Below the pieces are notes generated by a model, which was not told the DNA's origin, made no database searches, and saw only the letters and a program-made list of their open reading frames with translations. From Maridesulfovibrio sp. (lineage in GTDB: Bacteria > Desulfobacterota > Desulfovibrionia > Desulfovibrionales > Desulfovibrionaceae): a DNA stretch of 64,000 bases. Shown here one piece after another: positions 26,092 to 36,697 of this stretch. The stretch covers positions 617,001 through 681,000 of the forward strand of contig NZ_OY763930.1 in assembly GCF_963667685.1 (NCBI RefSeq), in the 5' to 3' direction. Position numbers and translations under genes: made by a program. Numbering within the stretch: position 1 is the stretch's first letter; every line of letters begins with the position of its first letter.

Positions 26092-26247
26092 TGATAGCCT
26101 TCGACGACCATGCCGGGAGCCTTACAACTTTTTTTATTAGGGCTTCGCCATTTACTATTCAAACCAAATCTTAGCGCGCTGCTCCCGAAGCATAACTAAA
26201 ACTTCTTTTTGGAAATGGGGATGGGCCCGGGAAGGCACACAAAAAAA

Positions 26248-26277
26248 CACGCTCAAACCCTACGGGGTTTGAGCGTG
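26248..26277 (-). terminator. terminator of Bax-inhibitor gene
   Basis: CACGCTCAAACCC (26248-26260) pairs perfectly with 26265-26277 across a TACG loop. The T-run lies on the minus-strand side. Confidence 0.85.
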
Positions 26278-26302
26278 CCTGTAAATGTACAACTTATCTC
26301 AA

Positions 26303-27034
26303 CTACTCGCGGTTACCCATAAGGCGGAGCAGGAAGATGAACATGTTGATGAAGTCGAGATACAGAGTCAGAGCGCCAAGGATCGTGCCGCGTCTTACAG
26401 CGGTAGCATCATCAGCCGGGATGTAATCACCCATATCCTTCAGCTTCTGGGAATCATAAGCTGTCAGCCCTGCAAAGATGAATACGCCGAGAACTGAGAT
26501 GGCAAAGGTCATCGCGGAGCTCTGCATGAAAAAGTTCACCACCATGGCAATGAGGATACCGAACAGCCCCATCATCATAAAAGACCCCATTCCGGTAAGG
26601 TCCTTGCGTGTAGTCAGTCCGTAAAGGGACATAGCCCCGAACATTCCTGCTGTAACAAGGAAAGTCTGGAAAATGGAAGCTGTGGTATAGGCGACCAGAA
26701 TAGTGGACAGAGTCAAGCCGTTCAATGCGCTATAGGCCATGAACAGCCCGGTAGCAGCTCCTGAGGACAGTTTGGAAATACGCATGCTCAGGTAGAAGAC
26801 AAGTCCGATTTCACCGATAGCCGCAACCCAGAAAAGCATGGTAGGGGAAATCATTCCGGTTTCGGGATTCTGCGCCAGCACAAGATTCAGAACTGCGGGG
26901 GAAGAAAGGGTTACCCATGCCACTGCGGCGGTAGCCAGAAGGCCCGCACTCATCCAGCTGTAAATGCCACGCATAAAAGCATTAAGGACTTCCGGTCTCG
27001 CACTTACGGAACCGGCTGCACCGAATCTACTCAT
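26303..27034 (-). CDS. Bax inhibitor-1 / YccA family membrane protein
   Basis: This is a 243-residue protein with about seven transmembrane segments spread from residue 25 to 240, including the family features VFIFAGLTAYDSQKLKDM (Asp pair proposed as pH sensor in BsYetJ) and a C-terminal LYLDFINMFIFLLRLMG helix. Bacterial members leak Ca2+ or, in YccA, modulate FtsH proteolysis; which applies here is unknown. GGAG precedes the ATG at 27034. Single gene unit. Confidence 0.9.
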   Translation of the reverse strand: MSRFGAAGSVSARPEVLNAFMRGIYSWMSAGLLATAAVAWVTLSSPAVLNLVLAQNPETGMISPTMLFWVAAIGEIGLVFYLSMRISKLSSGAATGLFMAYSALNGLTLSTILVAYTTASIFQTFLVTAGMFGAMSLYGLTTRKDLTGMGSFMMMGLFGILIAMVVNFFMQSSAMTFAISVLGVFIFAGLTAYDSQKLKDMGDYIPADDATAVRRGTILGALTLYLDFINMFIFLLRLMGNRE

Positions 27035-27154
27035 AATTAGTCTCCTTAGAATCTTTTTTGAGAACGGATAACTTTACCCGCATTTTTTATATACTTCAAA
27101 GCTATAAATAAACAGCTTAAGCCCAACAGGCAAGCACTTTAGGTCGATTTTAAA

Positions 27155-27171
27155 CGGGGCGAAACACCCCG
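27155..27171 (-). terminator. weak hairpin after POT transporter gene
   Basis: CGGGG (27155-27159) pairs with CCCCG (27167-27171), followed on the minus strand by TTTAAAAT. The stem is short, so confidence is low. Confidence 0.4.
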
Positions 27172-27183
27172 ACACCCGCAAAA

Positions 27184-28632
27184 CTACTCCCGGATGTACT
27201 TTTTCAGTACGGGAACAAATCCGGCCATAACAAATCCGACAGCTCCGGTAGCAATCCCGATCTTCAAGAAAAGATCATCGTAAATATCCAGTGATTGCAG
27301 AGCCGTTATTCCGTGTTCAGGTACACTGGCAAGAGTAGCTATCTCCCCTCCGATCACCATGGCCACTGACTGAAACATAAACCACGCCCCCATCATAAAA
27401 CCCATGGAACGCTCCGGGGTCAGCCGTGCGACCATGGCAAGTCCAAGTCCACTGACCAGCAACTCACCCAGACTCTGGAAGCCGTAACTCAAAACCAGCC
27501 AGTTACCGGACACAAAACCGTTGGCATCAGCCTGATATCTTGCAACAAAACCTAAAGTCAGAAATGCTGCGCAGCACATCATCATCCCCAACGCGAATTT
27601 CCCGGGCAGGGACAGATCCTTACCAGCTTTATCAAGACGGGCATAAATAACTGCCAGCACCGGACTGATCACCATGACCCAGAATGGATTCAAAGCCTGA
27701 AAGGAAGCGGCTTCCACAGGGATACCGAAGATGTGCGGGTCAACATTGCGAGCGGCGAAAAGGTTAAGTGAGGTTGGCATCTGCTGATAAAGCGCGAAAA
27801 AAACAATTGCTTCCGCCATGAGGATCAGACAGATAACCAGATTTGTCTTCTCATGCTGCTCAGCAAGCACTATTTCACGCACATAAAGCACAGCCACCAC
27901 TACAAGAGCAAAGTACAATATCGCATGCGCCACTGTCAGGTGTGTAAGCAGAAGTGTTGAGGCGCCAGCGATTCCGGCTGTTCCGAGCAGGGTAAGCAGC
28001 ATTTTTTTGAAATTCAGGGGTTCAAAATCAGCCTCGGAACCGATCGGGTCAAGCACAGACCGGAACGCAATAAAATTGCCGATGGCGACGAGCATACCAA
28101 TGAAACAGGTAAAAAAACCGGCATTCCAGCCATAATGTTTCTGGATAACCGGACAGAGCGACATAGCCGCAAAAGAGCCGATATTGATGGCCATATAATA
28201 AAGCGTAAACGCCCCATCCACCCGCGAATCTCCTTTTTCATAAAGCTTGGAGACCAGCGCGGACGGATTGGCTTTGAACAACCCGTTACCGGCAATAATG
28301 ATGCCCAGTGCCGGATAAAGATATCTTTCGCAATCAATTCCAAGCAGTCCGTACCCGACAGCCAATACAACGGCCCCAAGAAACATGGTCCTGCGGTTAC
28401 CCAAAATTTTATCCCCGATATATCCACCGACACAGATAAATGCATAAACAAGGGCCGCAAAAGCGCTGAACGTCTGGTCCGCCAGATTGTCAGAAAAACC
28501 CAGTTTCTTGACCATGAACAAAACCAAAAGGGCCTGCATTCCATAGTATCCGAACCGTTCCCACATCTCCACGGAGAATAGCAGATAAAAAGGCTTGGGA
28601 TGGCTGAAAGCACCGCTTGTACTCTGTGACAT
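27184..28632 (-). CDS. POT/PTR2-family proton-coupled peptide transporter
   Basis: This is a 482-residue MFS transporter importing di- and tripeptides with protons. The N-terminus contains the POT signature: FSVEMWERFGYYGMQALLV with the conserved E-x-x-E-R-F-type motif, and later GGYIGDKILG plus about 12-14 TM helices. Downstream FKANPSALVS and FALYQQMPTSL match the PTR2 second-half motifs. The ATG at 28632 follows AAGGAG; the frame opens upstream at 28668 without support. Adjacent divergent gene is a molbindin, with no functional link evident. Confidence 0.9.
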   Translation of the reverse strand: MSQSTSGAFSHPKPFYLLFSVEMWERFGYYGMQALLVLFMVKKLGFSDNLADQTFSAFAALVYAFICVGGYIGDKILGNRRTMFLGAVVLAVGYGLLGIDCERYLYPALGIIIAGNGLFKANPSALVSKLYEKGDSRVDGAFTLYYMAINIGSFAAMSLCPVIQKHYGWNAGFFTCFIGMLVAIGNFIAFRSVLDPIGSEADFEPLNFKKMLLTLLGTAGIAGASTLLLTHLTVAHAILYFALVVVAVLYVREIVLAEQHEKTNLVICLILMAEAIVFFALYQQMPTSLNLFAARNVDPHIFGIPVEAASFQALNPFWVMVISPVLAVIYARLDKAGKDLSLPGKFALGMMMCCAAFLTLGFVARYQADANGFVSGNWLVLSYGFQSLGELLVSGLGLAMVARLTPERSMGFMMGAWFMFQSVAMVIGGEIATLASVPEHGITALQSLDIYDDLFLKIGIATGAVGFVMAGFVPVLKKYIRE

Positions 28633-28834
28633 GACGACTCCTTTTTGACAATTCGCTTTCAAGTACACTCTTAATACTGCAAATTACAATAAAATACGAG
28701 AAAGATTCAAACTCAGATCCACACTGTAGATCAGAGATATCCATGAGATTGAATCCATTTGCCATCTTTAAAAAATAACAAATGAATTGAATGTAAATAT
28801 CGCATGACAATTCAGGTTAACTTCAAATCACACA

Positions 28835-28862
28835 TTGACATAAATTATTTTTATAACATAAA
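28835..28862 (+). promoter_or_regulatory. sigma70-like promoter of molbindin gene
   Basis: TTGACA at 28835-28840 and CATAAA at 28857-28862 with a 16-bp spacer lie 45 bp upstream of the ATG in a strongly AT-rich stretch. Confidence 0.5.
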
Positions 28863-28906
28863 CACTGTTCAAACATTAATCTTTAACCAGAGTAGGAGAA
28901 TATAAA

Positions 28907-29113
28907 ATGGAACTTAGCACACGTAATTTGATCCCGGGTAAAATTAAGGAAGTAACTGTCGGCATGGTAAACGCTGAAGTGATTATTGAAGTTGCACCTG
29001 GTGTTGAAGTCGTATCTATCATCACCAAAAATTCCGTAGAAAGAATGGGTCTCAAAGAAGGAGACACCGTTAAAGCCATGATCAAAGCTACAAGCGTAAT
29101 GGTAGCTAAATAA
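28907..29113 (+). CDS. molbindin, single TOBE/Mop-domain protein
   Basis: This 68-residue protein is one Mop (TOBE) domain. The motif order N-x-I-P-G-K-I-K-E-V, GMVNAEVIIEV, ITKNSVERMGLKEGD and AMIKATSVMVAK is typical of Mop proteins that bind molybdate as a hexamer and buffer it in the cytosol. No mod transport genes are adjacent. GGAG precedes the ATG. It ends at a strong bidirectional terminator. Sulfate reducers use molybdate or tungstate enzymes such as formate dehydrogenase, so a storage role fits. Confidence 0.92.
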   Translation: MELSTRNLIPGKIKEVTVGMVNAEVIIEVAPGVEVVSIITKNSVERMGLKEGDTVKAMIKATSVMVAK

Positions 29114-29144
29114 TCAAGGGTAAACGGTTTCTGTTTTTCAAAAA

Positions 29145-29182
29145 AGAAGGCCTGCGGAGAACTTCCGCAGGCCTTCTATATT
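29145..29182. terminator. bidirectional terminator, 14-bp perfect stem
   Basis: AGAAGGCCTGCGGA (29145-29158) pairs with 29164-29177 across GAACT, with A-rich and T-rich flanks. It serves molbindin and the convergent antiporter. Confidence 0.9.
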
Positions 29183-29202
29183 TTTAAGATAAGGATAACT
29201 TT

Positions 29203-30150
29203 CTAGCTGGTAAAATCGAACCACCAACGCCCCAGGCTCAGGCAGACAAGAATGGCCCCCTCAAGACGGGAAACCTTCCATCCGGTGCGGATAAAGAAAA
29301 GAACCAATGCGACCATGCCGACCAGAATAGTAAGACCGGGCAAAGCCTCAGGCGATACTTCCAGAGGACGCAGAAGGCAGGTCAAACCCAGCACTCCTGC
29401 GAAGTTGAAAAAGTCGCTACCGATCAGGTTGCCGAGCAGCATTTCGTTCCTTCCTTTAAGCGAAGCAGCGAGACAGGTGACCAGTTCAGGCAGGGAAGTT
29501 CCGGCAGCAACAATAGTCATACCTATCACCCAGTTGGAGACACCGAAATGACGGGCAATGTCCGAAGCTGAATCAACCATAAATTCACCGCCGAGCGCGA
29601 TTCCAATGAATCCGGCCAGCAGTTTGAGCCAATCTTTAGCATTAAGATCGGTTCCATCATCCTCATCAGATTCAGGAACAATACCTGCCATAGCGCTGGC
29701 AGCCCTCTTGCTGTGAATCAGCAGGTAACCGATATACCCCCCGAGAATAGCCAGCAGCGTGACCCCTGCAGCACGGTCCAGCATATCAAAGTAAGCCAAG
29801 CCCAAAATCATGGCAGTGGTCGCCAACAGCAACGGGGTATCACGCATCACAAGGGACCTGTTGGTTGGCAAAGGTTTGATCAAAGCCATCAACCCCAGAA
29901 TAAAGCCGAGGTTGAAGATGTTCGACCCGACAACATTGGAAAGGGATATGTCAGATAAACCCTTGAATGCCGCAGTAGCGGTAACAAGAAATTCGGGAGC
30001 AGATGTTCCGAAAGCAACAATAGTCAGGCCTATCACGAGATCGGAAACCTTGTACTTCCGGGCTATTTTCGAGGCTGACTCAACGATCCAATCCGCACCG
30101 AACCACAGCAAAAAGATACTCAACAAAAAGAAAACCACATTGGAAAGCAT
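29203..30150 (-). CDS. Na+/Ca2+-exchanger family (CaCA) antiporter, YrbG-type
   Basis: This is a 315-residue inner-membrane antiporter with ten predicted TM helices in two inverted repeats. The two alpha-repeats are visible: GLTIVAFGTSAPEFLVT (about residues 43-59) and GMTIVAAGTSLPELVTC (about 213-229), each with the G-T-S-x-P-E ion-binding motif. Each is followed by LSNVVGSNIFN or LGNLIGSDFFN. A charged cytosolic loop (PESDEDDGTD) lies mid-protein. It is likely to export Ca2+ or another divalent cation against Na+ or K+. The unit ends at the terminator at 29145-29182. Confidence 0.93.
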   Translation of the reverse strand: MLSNVVFFLLSIFLLWFGADWIVESASKIARKYKVSDLVIGLTIVAFGTSAPEFLVTATAAFKGLSDISLSNVVGSNIFNLGFILGLMALIKPLPTNRSLVMRDTPLLLATTAMILGLAYFDMLDRAAGVTLLAILGGYIGYLLIHSKRAASAMAGIVPESDEDDGTDLNAKDWLKLLAGFIGIALGGEFMVDSASDIARHFGVSNWVIGMTIVAAGTSLPELVTCLAASLKGRNEMLLGNLIGSDFFNFAGVLGLTCLLRPLEVSPEALPGLTILVGMVALVLFFIRTGWKVSRLEGAILVCLSLGRWWFDFTS

Positions 30151-30359
30151 TGATAAACCTTTGATAATATTTAATTCGATACACTGTGTGCTTTGATCGG
30201 CAGATTCAGCCGCCGGTGGCCAAAAGAAAAATAGTCTTGGTATCCTTAAGGATCAGCAGACTACCCCTCAAATCAGTACCAGAATAACAGGTCATTATTA
30301 AATTAAAAAGCATTTCCGGAAATGCAGCTTCATCATAGATATAAGCGGCGAAAGCATAG

Positions 30360-31409
30360 CTAACTATTCTGCTCCCCACGCTCTTTTTTCCATTCTTTTA
30401 GGCCGTCCAGAGTGGGACGCACAAAAGATGTTTCACGGTCGGGTATGACTTTCACGATCATTTCACCTTCGGGCCCGATAACCGCCACGTGAATTTCTTC
30501 ACCGGACTGCACGGCCTTTGGTGAGAATGAAGCTGTCATGGCTGCGGCCGCAAGCACATCCTGCTGACTCCACTCTTCTCCTTTGAAAGCTCGCCCGATA
30601 CTTAGTGGCCCGGGATATCCACGTACTTCAAAAAGATAGTCGTCGGCTTCGTAAAGATCCTCAATATGATCATTATCAGTACGGTTGCGGCCAACTACCA
30701 GCATTTTATCAGAACACCAGAACTGGCGCCCTGTTGTTGCAAGCTGGAAGGAATTTACGTCCGCTGTGGTGAGCCGCTGCAAAAGCGGGAAATAGCGGGC
30801 TGCATTTTCCTGCTCGGTGAGCTTACAGCCCCCGGCAGGAGTCGGGATTTCAGAAAATCCGTAATCCTTGGCCATCTGAAGCTGCATCTTCCGTCCACGC
30901 CCAAAAATATTAGGTAGCTTCCCGCGGTCCACGAGACCTGATTTTTCAACAGCTGTTTCAGGCTGAGACTGCGCGCAGAGCGGTCGCAGCAAAATATCTC
31001 CTGTTTCAGAACAGTTACGGATAGCATTCAGCACAGGCGGACGCTGGGACATGGGTCTCTGCCCCGTAACTTCGCCGGAAATGATGAATTTAGCGCCATA
31101 CTCCTCCATAAGGGTTTTGGCATGGCTGATCATCATAATCTTGCAGTCAACACAAGGGTTGACCAGCTTGCCCATTCCATGATCAGGCACATCGATCATC
31201 ATCTGGATATATTTCTCGCTGATGTCCACGGGCAGAATTTCAACTCCGTAGACTTCCTGCCAATGCTCTATCTTCTCTGGATTACCGAAAAAAGGAGTTA
31301 CAAAGTGCAAACCGAGAACTTTTAATCCCTGATCCTGAATTACTTTGCAGGCCAGTATACTGTCGAGGCCCCCGGAAAACAGGGCCAAAGCGTCATATTG
31401 TTTCTTCAT
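30360..31409 (-). CDS. PP-loop ATP pyrophosphatase, thiouridylase-like
   Basis: This is a 349-residue protein with the PP-loop LALFSGGLDSILACKV near residues 8-22, which binds ATP and activates a substrate (commonly a tRNA base) by adenylation. A CVDCKIMM pair (about 86-89) and GGCKLT (about 196) supply cysteines where MnmA- or ThiI-like enzymes have catalytic thiols. The C-terminal about 130 residues form a separate beta-rich domain, possibly RNA-binding. A tRNA-thiolation role is inferred; the exact modification is unknown. Start ATG 31409. Divergent from recA. Confidence 0.78.
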   Translation of the reverse strand: MKKQYDALALFSGGLDSILACKVIQDQGLKVLGLHFVTPFFGNPEKIEHWQEVYGVEILPVDISEKYIQMMIDVPDHGMGKLVNPCVDCKIMMISHAKTLMEEYGAKFIISGEVTGQRPMSQRPPVLNAIRNCSETGDILLRPLCAQSQPETAVEKSGLVDRGKLPNIFGRGRKMQLQMAKDYGFSEIPTPAGGCKLTEQENAARYFPLLQRLTTADVNSFQLATTGRQFWCSDKMLVVGRNRTDNDHIEDLYEADDYLFEVRGYPGPLSIGRAFKGEEWSQQDVLAAAAMTASFSPKAVQSGEEIHVAVIGPEGEMIVKVIPDRETSFVRPTLDGLKEWKKERGEQNS

Positions 31410-31627
31410 GGGGCGGCTGTACCTTCATTTTTCAGAAACCGCAACTAAATCCCTATCACCGAATTCATTGCTATCCCGATAAGTATTTGATATGGAATTC
31501 ACTTGCCCGTTGTGTCGAAAATTCGCCACAATCAGGCAAGAGGACGAACAACCGCCCCGCCCCCTTGTGCATGTGACGATAAACAAGAAAAGGAAACGTT
31601 GAACGTCCAACATTATATGGAGATAAA

Positions 31628-32707
31628 ATGAGCAAGAAAAACGTAAATTCTGATGAGCTCCGCAAGGCGGCCCTAAGCACAGCCCTGACCACGATTGAAC
31701 GTAAGTTCGGTAAGGGTTCCATAATGCGCCTCGACTCTGATGCCGCCCACAATATTCCGGTTATCCCCACCGGGTCCATCAGCCTTGACATGGCACTGGG
31801 CATCGGCGGAATCCCCAAGGGCAGGATAACAGAAGTATACGGCCCGGAATCTTCCGGTAAAACAACTCTCGCCCTGCACGTGATTGCAGAGTGCCAGAAG
31901 CTGGGTGGAACTGCCGCATTTGTTGATGCGGAACACGCACTAGATGTGAAATACGCCAAAAGACTTGGTGTCAACACTGACGAACTGCTCATTTCCCAGC
32001 CCGACTACGGTGAACAGGCCCTTGAAATCACAGATCTGCTGGTTCGTTCAGGAGCGGTGGATATTGTAATCATCGACTCCGTTGCGGCGCTTATTCCACA
32101 GGCAGAGCTTGAAGGTAATATGGGGGAAACCCAGGTTGGCGGACAGGCCCGCCTCATGTCCCATGCACTCAGAAAGCTGACCGGGACCATCCATAAATCC
32201 AAAGCCGTAGTTCTCTTCATCAACCAGATCCGCATGAAGATCGGCATGACCGGATACGGCAGCCCCGAAACCACTTCCGGTGGTAACGCACTTAAGTTCT
32301 ACGCTTCCATCCGTCTGGATATCCGCAAGATCCAGACATTGAAAGATAAGGATGAAGTCTTCGGTTCCCGTACCCGGATCAAAATCATTAAGAACAAAGT
32401 CGCACCGCCTTTCCGTGAAGCTCTGGTTGACATACTTTATGGAACAGGCATGTCCCGCGAAGGAGAGCTCCTTGACCTTGGCGTAGACCACGGCATCATC
32501 GATAAATCCGGTGCATGGTATGCATTCGGCTCCGAACGTCTGGGACAGGGCAAAGAAAATGTACGTCAGTTTCTTGTGGAAACACCGGAATTGCGCCAGC
32601 AGATTGAAGACAAACTGCTTATCCATCTCGGAGTTAAAGAAGACCCTGATGAAAATATAGACGGTAAGGTTGACGAGAAGGTTGACGAACAAGGTTCAGC
32701 AGAGTAA
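31628..32707 (+). CDS. recA: DNA recombinase RecA
   Basis: This is a 359-residue ATP-dependent strand-exchange protein and SOS coprotease. Visible features are the Walker [14 protein letters not shown] (about residue 72), Walker [13 protein letters not shown], the L1/L2 DNA-binding loops (for example [19 protein letters not shown]) and a C-terminal acidic tail ([13 protein letters not shown]) longer than in many relatives. The ATG at 31628 follows GGAG. I see no clear LexA-box pattern in the 218 bp upstream. recX is not adjacent; alaS follows 110 bp downstream, as often seen. Confidence 0.98.
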   Translation: MSKKNVNSDELRKAALSTALTTIERKFGKGSIMRLDSDAAHNIPVIPTGSISLDMALGIGGIPKGRITEVYGPESSGKTTLALHVIAECQKLGGTAAFVDAEHALDVKYAKRLGVNTDELLISQPDYGEQALEITDLLVRSGAVDIVIIDSVAALIPQAELEGNMGETQVGGQARLMSHALRKLTGTIHKSKAVVLFINQIRMKIGMTGYGSPETTSGGNALKFYASIRLDIRKIQTLKDKDEVFGSRTRIKIIKNKVAPPFREALVDILYGTGMSREGELLDLGVDHGIIDKSGAWYAFGSERLGQGKENVRQFLVETPELRQQIEDKLLIHLGVKEDPDENIDGKVDEKVDEQGSAE

Positions 32708-32817
32708 AGCCTGTTGGTCCAGCTTAAATTTACTGGACTCTGCAGCAGCAGGGTCCTGAAAATAAAAACCGCAAGGAAATAACTCCGAGCGGGTTATAGC
32801 TATTACGGAGACAGCCC

Positions 32818-35460
32818 ATGAAGGCCAGTGAAATCAGAGAAAAGTTCCTGAAATATTTCGAAAAAAACGGTCACACAATCGTAGACAGCTCATCCCTTAT
32901 TCCCAAGGATGACCCGACCCTGCTTTTTACCAATGCCGGAATGGTTCAGTTCAAGAACACATTCATCGGGCAGGAAAAAAGAGACTACGTGCGCGCGACC
33001 ACTTCCCAGAAGTGTCTGCGCGTTGGCGGAAAGCATAACGACCTTGAGAACGTAGGTCGTACCGCGCGCCACCACACTTTTTTCGAAATGCTTGGAAACT
33101 TCTCCTTTGGCGATTACTTTAAAGAAGACGCCATTAAATTTTGCTGGGAATTTCTCACCGTGGAACTGGGGCTGCCCAAGGAAAAACTTTACGTTACCAT
33201 TTATAAAGACGACGACGAAGCCGACGAACTTTGGCAGAAAGTCGTGAACTTCCCCGCTGAGCGCATTTACCGCCTCGGGGAGAAAGACAACTTCTGGTCC
33301 ATGGGCGACACCGGACCATGTGGACCATGTACCGAAGTCCACATCGATCAGGGCGAAGACATGAGCTGTGGTCCTGATTGCGGCATCGGCAAATGTGACT
33401 GCGACCGTTTCCTTGAAATCTGGAACCTCGTCTTCATGCAGTATGATCAAGGCGAGGACGGCAAGCGTGTCCCGCTGCCCCGCCCTTCAATTGACACCGG
33501 AATGGGCCTTGAGCGCATCACTGCGGTATGTCAGGGAGTGCAGTCCAACTTCGAGACAGATATTTTCCAGCCTATGATTCAGGCTGTAGCAAGGAAAGCA
33601 GGCGTCAAATATAAAGAAGACAGGGAAATCGATACTGCACTGCAGGTTATCGCGGACCATTCCCGCTCCATAGCTTTTCTGATTACCGACCAGATTCTGC
33701 CTTCCAATGAAGGTCGCGGTTACGTACTGCGCCGTCTGATCCGCCGCGCTTTCCGGTTTGGCCGCCTGCTCGGCCTGACTGATCCATTCCTGCATGAAAC
33801 TACAGCTATGGTTGTTGAGCAGATGAGCGGCCAGTTCCCAGAACTGCTGAGCAATAAGGATTTCATGGCACGTATGGTCAAGGAAGAGGAAGAGCGTTTC
33901 AGCCAGACTCTTGATAAGGGGCTGATCATCCTTGAAGAAGAAATGGAAGCGCTGAAAAATGACGGCAAGAACACCATCTCCGGTGAGGCAGCCTTCAAAC
34001 TCTACGACACATACGGCTTTCCGCTGGACATCATCAATGATGTTGCTGAAAAGCAGAATTTTAAGGTTGATGAAGACGGCTTCAATGCAGCCATGAAGGA
34101 ACAAAAGGACCGCGCTAAAGCAGCATGGAAAGGTTCAGGAGAAAAGAACTCCGGAGCAATATTCCGTCAGGTTCTGGAAGCCGGGCTCAAGAACAGCTTC
34201 ACCGGTTACTCCGAACTGACCACTGAATCACGCATCGTAAACCTCCTTTCCGAAGAAGGTGAACACCTTGAACGCATCGTTCAGGGTAACGGTGGCTGGC
34301 TGATTACTGCCGCAACTCCTTTCTACGGCGAATCCGGCGGTCAGATGGGTGATACCGGTGCAGTAGGAACAATGACCGGCAATGCCGAAGTACTGGAAAC
34401 AGTAAAGGCTTCAGCCGGACTTACAGCATCTAAAATTTTCGTAAGCGAAGGCGAACTGCTTATAGATCAGGAAGCCAAGCTTGAAGTCGCACCGGAAACA
34501 AGAACCGCAACAGAGCGTAACCACACAGTTACTCACCTTCTGCATGCAGCTCTTAAGAATGTTCTGGGCGACCATGTCAAGCAGTCCGGGTCACTGGTGG
34601 GACCTGACCGGCTGCGCTTTGACTTCACCCACATTGCAGCCATGACTCCCGAAGAAATCGGGAGGGTTGAAAATGAGGTGAACCGTGCTATACTGTCCGA
34701 CACTCCCGTAGTCGTACAGGAAATGAGTAATAATGAAGCGGTTGCAAAAGGCGCTACTGCATTATTCGGCGAAAAATACGGTGACGTAGTCAGAGTTGTC
34801 GAAATTCCGGGCGAATCCATGGAACTTTGCGGTGGTACTCACCTCAAAGCTACCGGTGAAGCCGGAACATTTGTAATTCAGTCCGAATCCGGCGTTGCAG
34901 CGGGTATCCGCCGCATAGAAGCCGCAACCGGATGGAATTCTCTAAAATTTCTGCAGGAGCAGCGCGAGGAAGTTGCAAAATCTTCCGCTATGCTCAAAGC
35001 AGCACCCGGGCAGCTGGCTGACCGCATTGCGGCCCTCCAGACCCAGGTGAAAGAACTGACCCGGGCCAATGACAAGCTTCAGTCAAAATTGGCTTCCGGT
35101 GCAGGAGCGGACCTCATGAGTTCCGTAGAAGAGATTGGCGGAGTGAAAGTTATCGCTGCCAAACTCGAAGTTACCACTGTCAAAGCCCTGCGCGATCAGG
35201 CAGATGCACTGAGATCCAAAATGGATTCCGGCATTTTCTGCCTCGCCGCTAAGGTTGATGACGGTAAAGTTTCCCTGATTATCGCCGTGACCAAGGACTT
35301 GCACGATAGATTCAAGGCCGGTGCATTAATCAAACCCGTTGCAGCTGAGGTAGGCGGAGGTGGTGGCGGCAGGCCCGATATGGCGCAGGCCGGTGGTACC
35401 AACCCCGCTGGAATTGAACAAGCATTCGCAACCCTCAAGAAACTGGTTGCAGAGTCGTAA
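32818..35460 (+). CDS. alaS: alanyl-tRNA synthetase
   Basis: This is an 880-residue enzyme charging tRNA-Ala. It contains the class II catalytic core with motif 2/3 ([27 protein letters not shown]-type region [13 protein letters not shown]). It also has the editing domain with [11 protein letters not shown] and CGGTH zinc/editing site (about residue 667), and the C-terminal DHHA1 region ending [15 protein letters not shown] (about 855). CGGAG sits before the ATG. Length and domain order are normal. Follows recA. Confidence 0.98.
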   Translation: MKASEIREKFLKYFEKNGHTIVDSSSLIPKDDPTLLFTNAGMVQFKNTFIGQEKRDYVRATTSQKCLRVGGKHNDLENVGRTARHHTFFEMLGNFSFGDYFKEDAIKFCWEFLTVELGLPKEKLYVTIYKDDDEADELWQKVVNFPAERIYRLGEKDNFWSMGDTGPCGPCTEVHIDQGEDMSCGPDCGIGKCDCDRFLEIWNLVFMQYDQGEDGKRVPLPRPSIDTGMGLERITAVCQGVQSNFETDIFQPMIQAVARKAGVKYKEDREIDTALQVIADHSRSIAFLITDQILPSNEGRGYVLRRLIRRAFRFGRLLGLTDPFLHETTAMVVEQMSGQFPELLSNKDFMARMVKEEEERFSQTLDKGLIILEEEMEALKNDGKNTISGEAAFKLYDTYGFPLDIINDVAEKQNFKVDEDGFNAAMKEQKDRAKAAWKGSGEKNSGAIFRQVLEAGLKNSFTGYSELTTESRIVNLLSEEGEHLERIVQGNGGWLITAATPFYGESGGQMGDTGAVGTMTGNAEVLETVKASAGLTASKIFVSEGELLIDQEAKLEVAPETRTATERNHTVTHLLHAALKNVLGDHVKQSGSLVGPDRLRFDFTHIAAMTPEEIGRVENEVNRAILSDTPVVVQEMSNNEAVAKGATALFGEKYGDVVRVVEIPGESMELCGGTHLKATGEAGTFVIQSESGVAAGIRRIEAATGWNSLKFLQEQREEVAKSSAMLKAAPGQLADRIAALQTQVKELTRANDKLQSKLASGAGADLMSSVEEIGGVKVIAAKLEVTTVKALRDQADALRSKMDSGIFCLAAKVDDGKVSLIIAVTKDLHDRFKAGALIKPVAAEVGGGGGGRPDMAQAGGTNPAGIEQAFATLKKLVAES

Positions 35461-35549
35461 TCTGCAAAATGGCATTATTTAAGCTTGACATCCAACACTC
35501 AATGCTTGTATAAAGCCCATTCCCAGATTTCATGTAAGGAGCATTTCTA

Positions 35550-35978
35550 ATGAAGACATATATTCCTAAAGAAGAAGACATCAGCCGCGAGTGGTTCGTA
35601 GTTGATGCTGAAAATATGGTACTTGGACGCCTGGCTACCCAGATCGCCAACAAGTTGAGAGGTAAGGACAAAGCAATGTTCACCCCTCACGTTGATACCG
35701 GCGATTTCGTTGTTGTGCTTAACGCAGACAAAATCAAGGTTACCGGCAACAAGATGGACCAGAAGACTTACTACAAGCACACCAACCACCCCGGTGGTCT
35801 GAAAGAAAGAACTCTCAAGGTTATGCTTGAGAAAAAGCCTGAAGTAGTCATCGAAACCGCAGTCCGCGGCATGCTGCCCAAGAACCGCCTTGGCAAACAG
35901 ATGATCAAAAAGCTTAAAGTATACGCTGGAACTGATCATCCGCATACCGCACAGCAGCCTAAAGTACTGGAATTCTAA
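35550..35978 (+). CDS. rplM: 50S ribosomal protein L13
   Basis: This 142-residue protein is standard L13: [18 protein letters not shown], a middle [21 protein letters not shown] and a C-terminal [13 protein letters not shown] followed by the [13 protein letters not shown] tail. AAGGAG precedes the ATG. It begins the conserved rplM-rpsI operon, 19 bp before rpsI. Confidence 0.98.
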   Translation: MKTYIPKEEDISREWFVVDAENMVLGRLATQIANKLRGKDKAMFTPHVDTGDFVVVLNADKIKVTGNKMDQKTYYKHTNHPGGLKERTLKVMLEKKPEVVIETAVRGMLPKNRLGKQMIKKLKVYAGTDHPHTAQQPKVLEF

Positions 35979-35997
35979 TTAAGGGTGGATCAATAAA

Positions 35998-36390
35998 ATG
36001 AGTAAAGACTTTAATTACGCTACTGGCAGAAGAAAAAACGCTGTTGCCCGTACCCGCCTTTATGAGGGAACCGGTGCAATCACCGTTAATGGTAAACCTT
36101 ACGAAGATTATTTTCCTCGTAAAACCCTGCAGATGATCGTTCAGCAGCCCCTCAAACTGACCAAAACCCTCGGCAAATTTGACATCAAAGTCAACGCTGA
36201 CGGCGGTGGAGTTGCAGGTCAGGCTCAGGCTGTAAGACACGGAATCTCCCGCGCACTGATCGAGATAGATCCTGAACTGCGTTCTATCCTCAAACGCGCT
36301 GGTCTCCTGACTCGTGACGCTCGTAAGAAAGAGCGTAAAAAATACGGTCAGCCCGGTGCACGCGCAAAATTCCAGTACTCCAAACGTTAA
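35998..36390 (+). CDS. rpsI: 30S ribosomal protein S9
   Basis: This 130-residue protein is standard S9: [14 protein letters not shown] at the N-terminus, [18 protein letters not shown] in the middle and the universal C-terminal KFQYSKR tail that reaches the P-site tRNA. A GGTGG element precedes the ATG. It is the second gene of the rplM-rpsI operon and ends at a terminator. Confidence 0.98.
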   Translation: MSKDFNYATGRRKNAVARTRLYEGTGAITVNGKPYEDYFPRKTLQMIVQQPLKLTKTLGKFDIKVNADGGGVAGQAQAVRHGISRALIEIDPELRSILKRAGLLTRDARKKERKKYGQPGARAKFQYSKR

Positions 36391-36697
36391 GAAGTACTGC
36401 GAATATACTCGCAAGACCATTCAGGCGGAGCTGCTTTTGCAGTTCCGCCTTTTTGTATTTGAAGCTCATATAAATTTTATTTAATTACTAATTACCTTCT
36501 ACCTTTACACCAAAAGAAAACGTGGGAATGTTAATTTGTGATTACAATTTGTTATAGAAGATACTAAATAACGACCCTTTTATTGCCTTCAGTACATATC
36601 TAAGAATGATATTGTTTTTCACACTTGTGAAACTCTGGATATTCCATGCAAAACAAGATATTTATTAAAAAATTTTGCACGTAGGGATACCGAATAT
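36391..36697. other. 307-bp intergenic region
   Basis: It holds the rpsI terminator (36423-36454) and then an AT-rich leader without strong promoter boxes or coding frame before the EAL-HDOD gene. I see no RNA gene in it. Confidence 0.5.
36423..36454 (+). terminator. terminator of rplM-rpsI operon
   Basis: AGGCGGAGCTGC (36423-36434) pairs with GCAGTTCCGCCT (36439-36450) with one G-U pair and a TTTT loop, then a T-run. Confidence 0.9.

Noticed and set aside
31410-31627. LexA box upstream of recA
   Set aside because: No clear CTGT-N8-ACAG or GTTC-type palindrome was found by eye.
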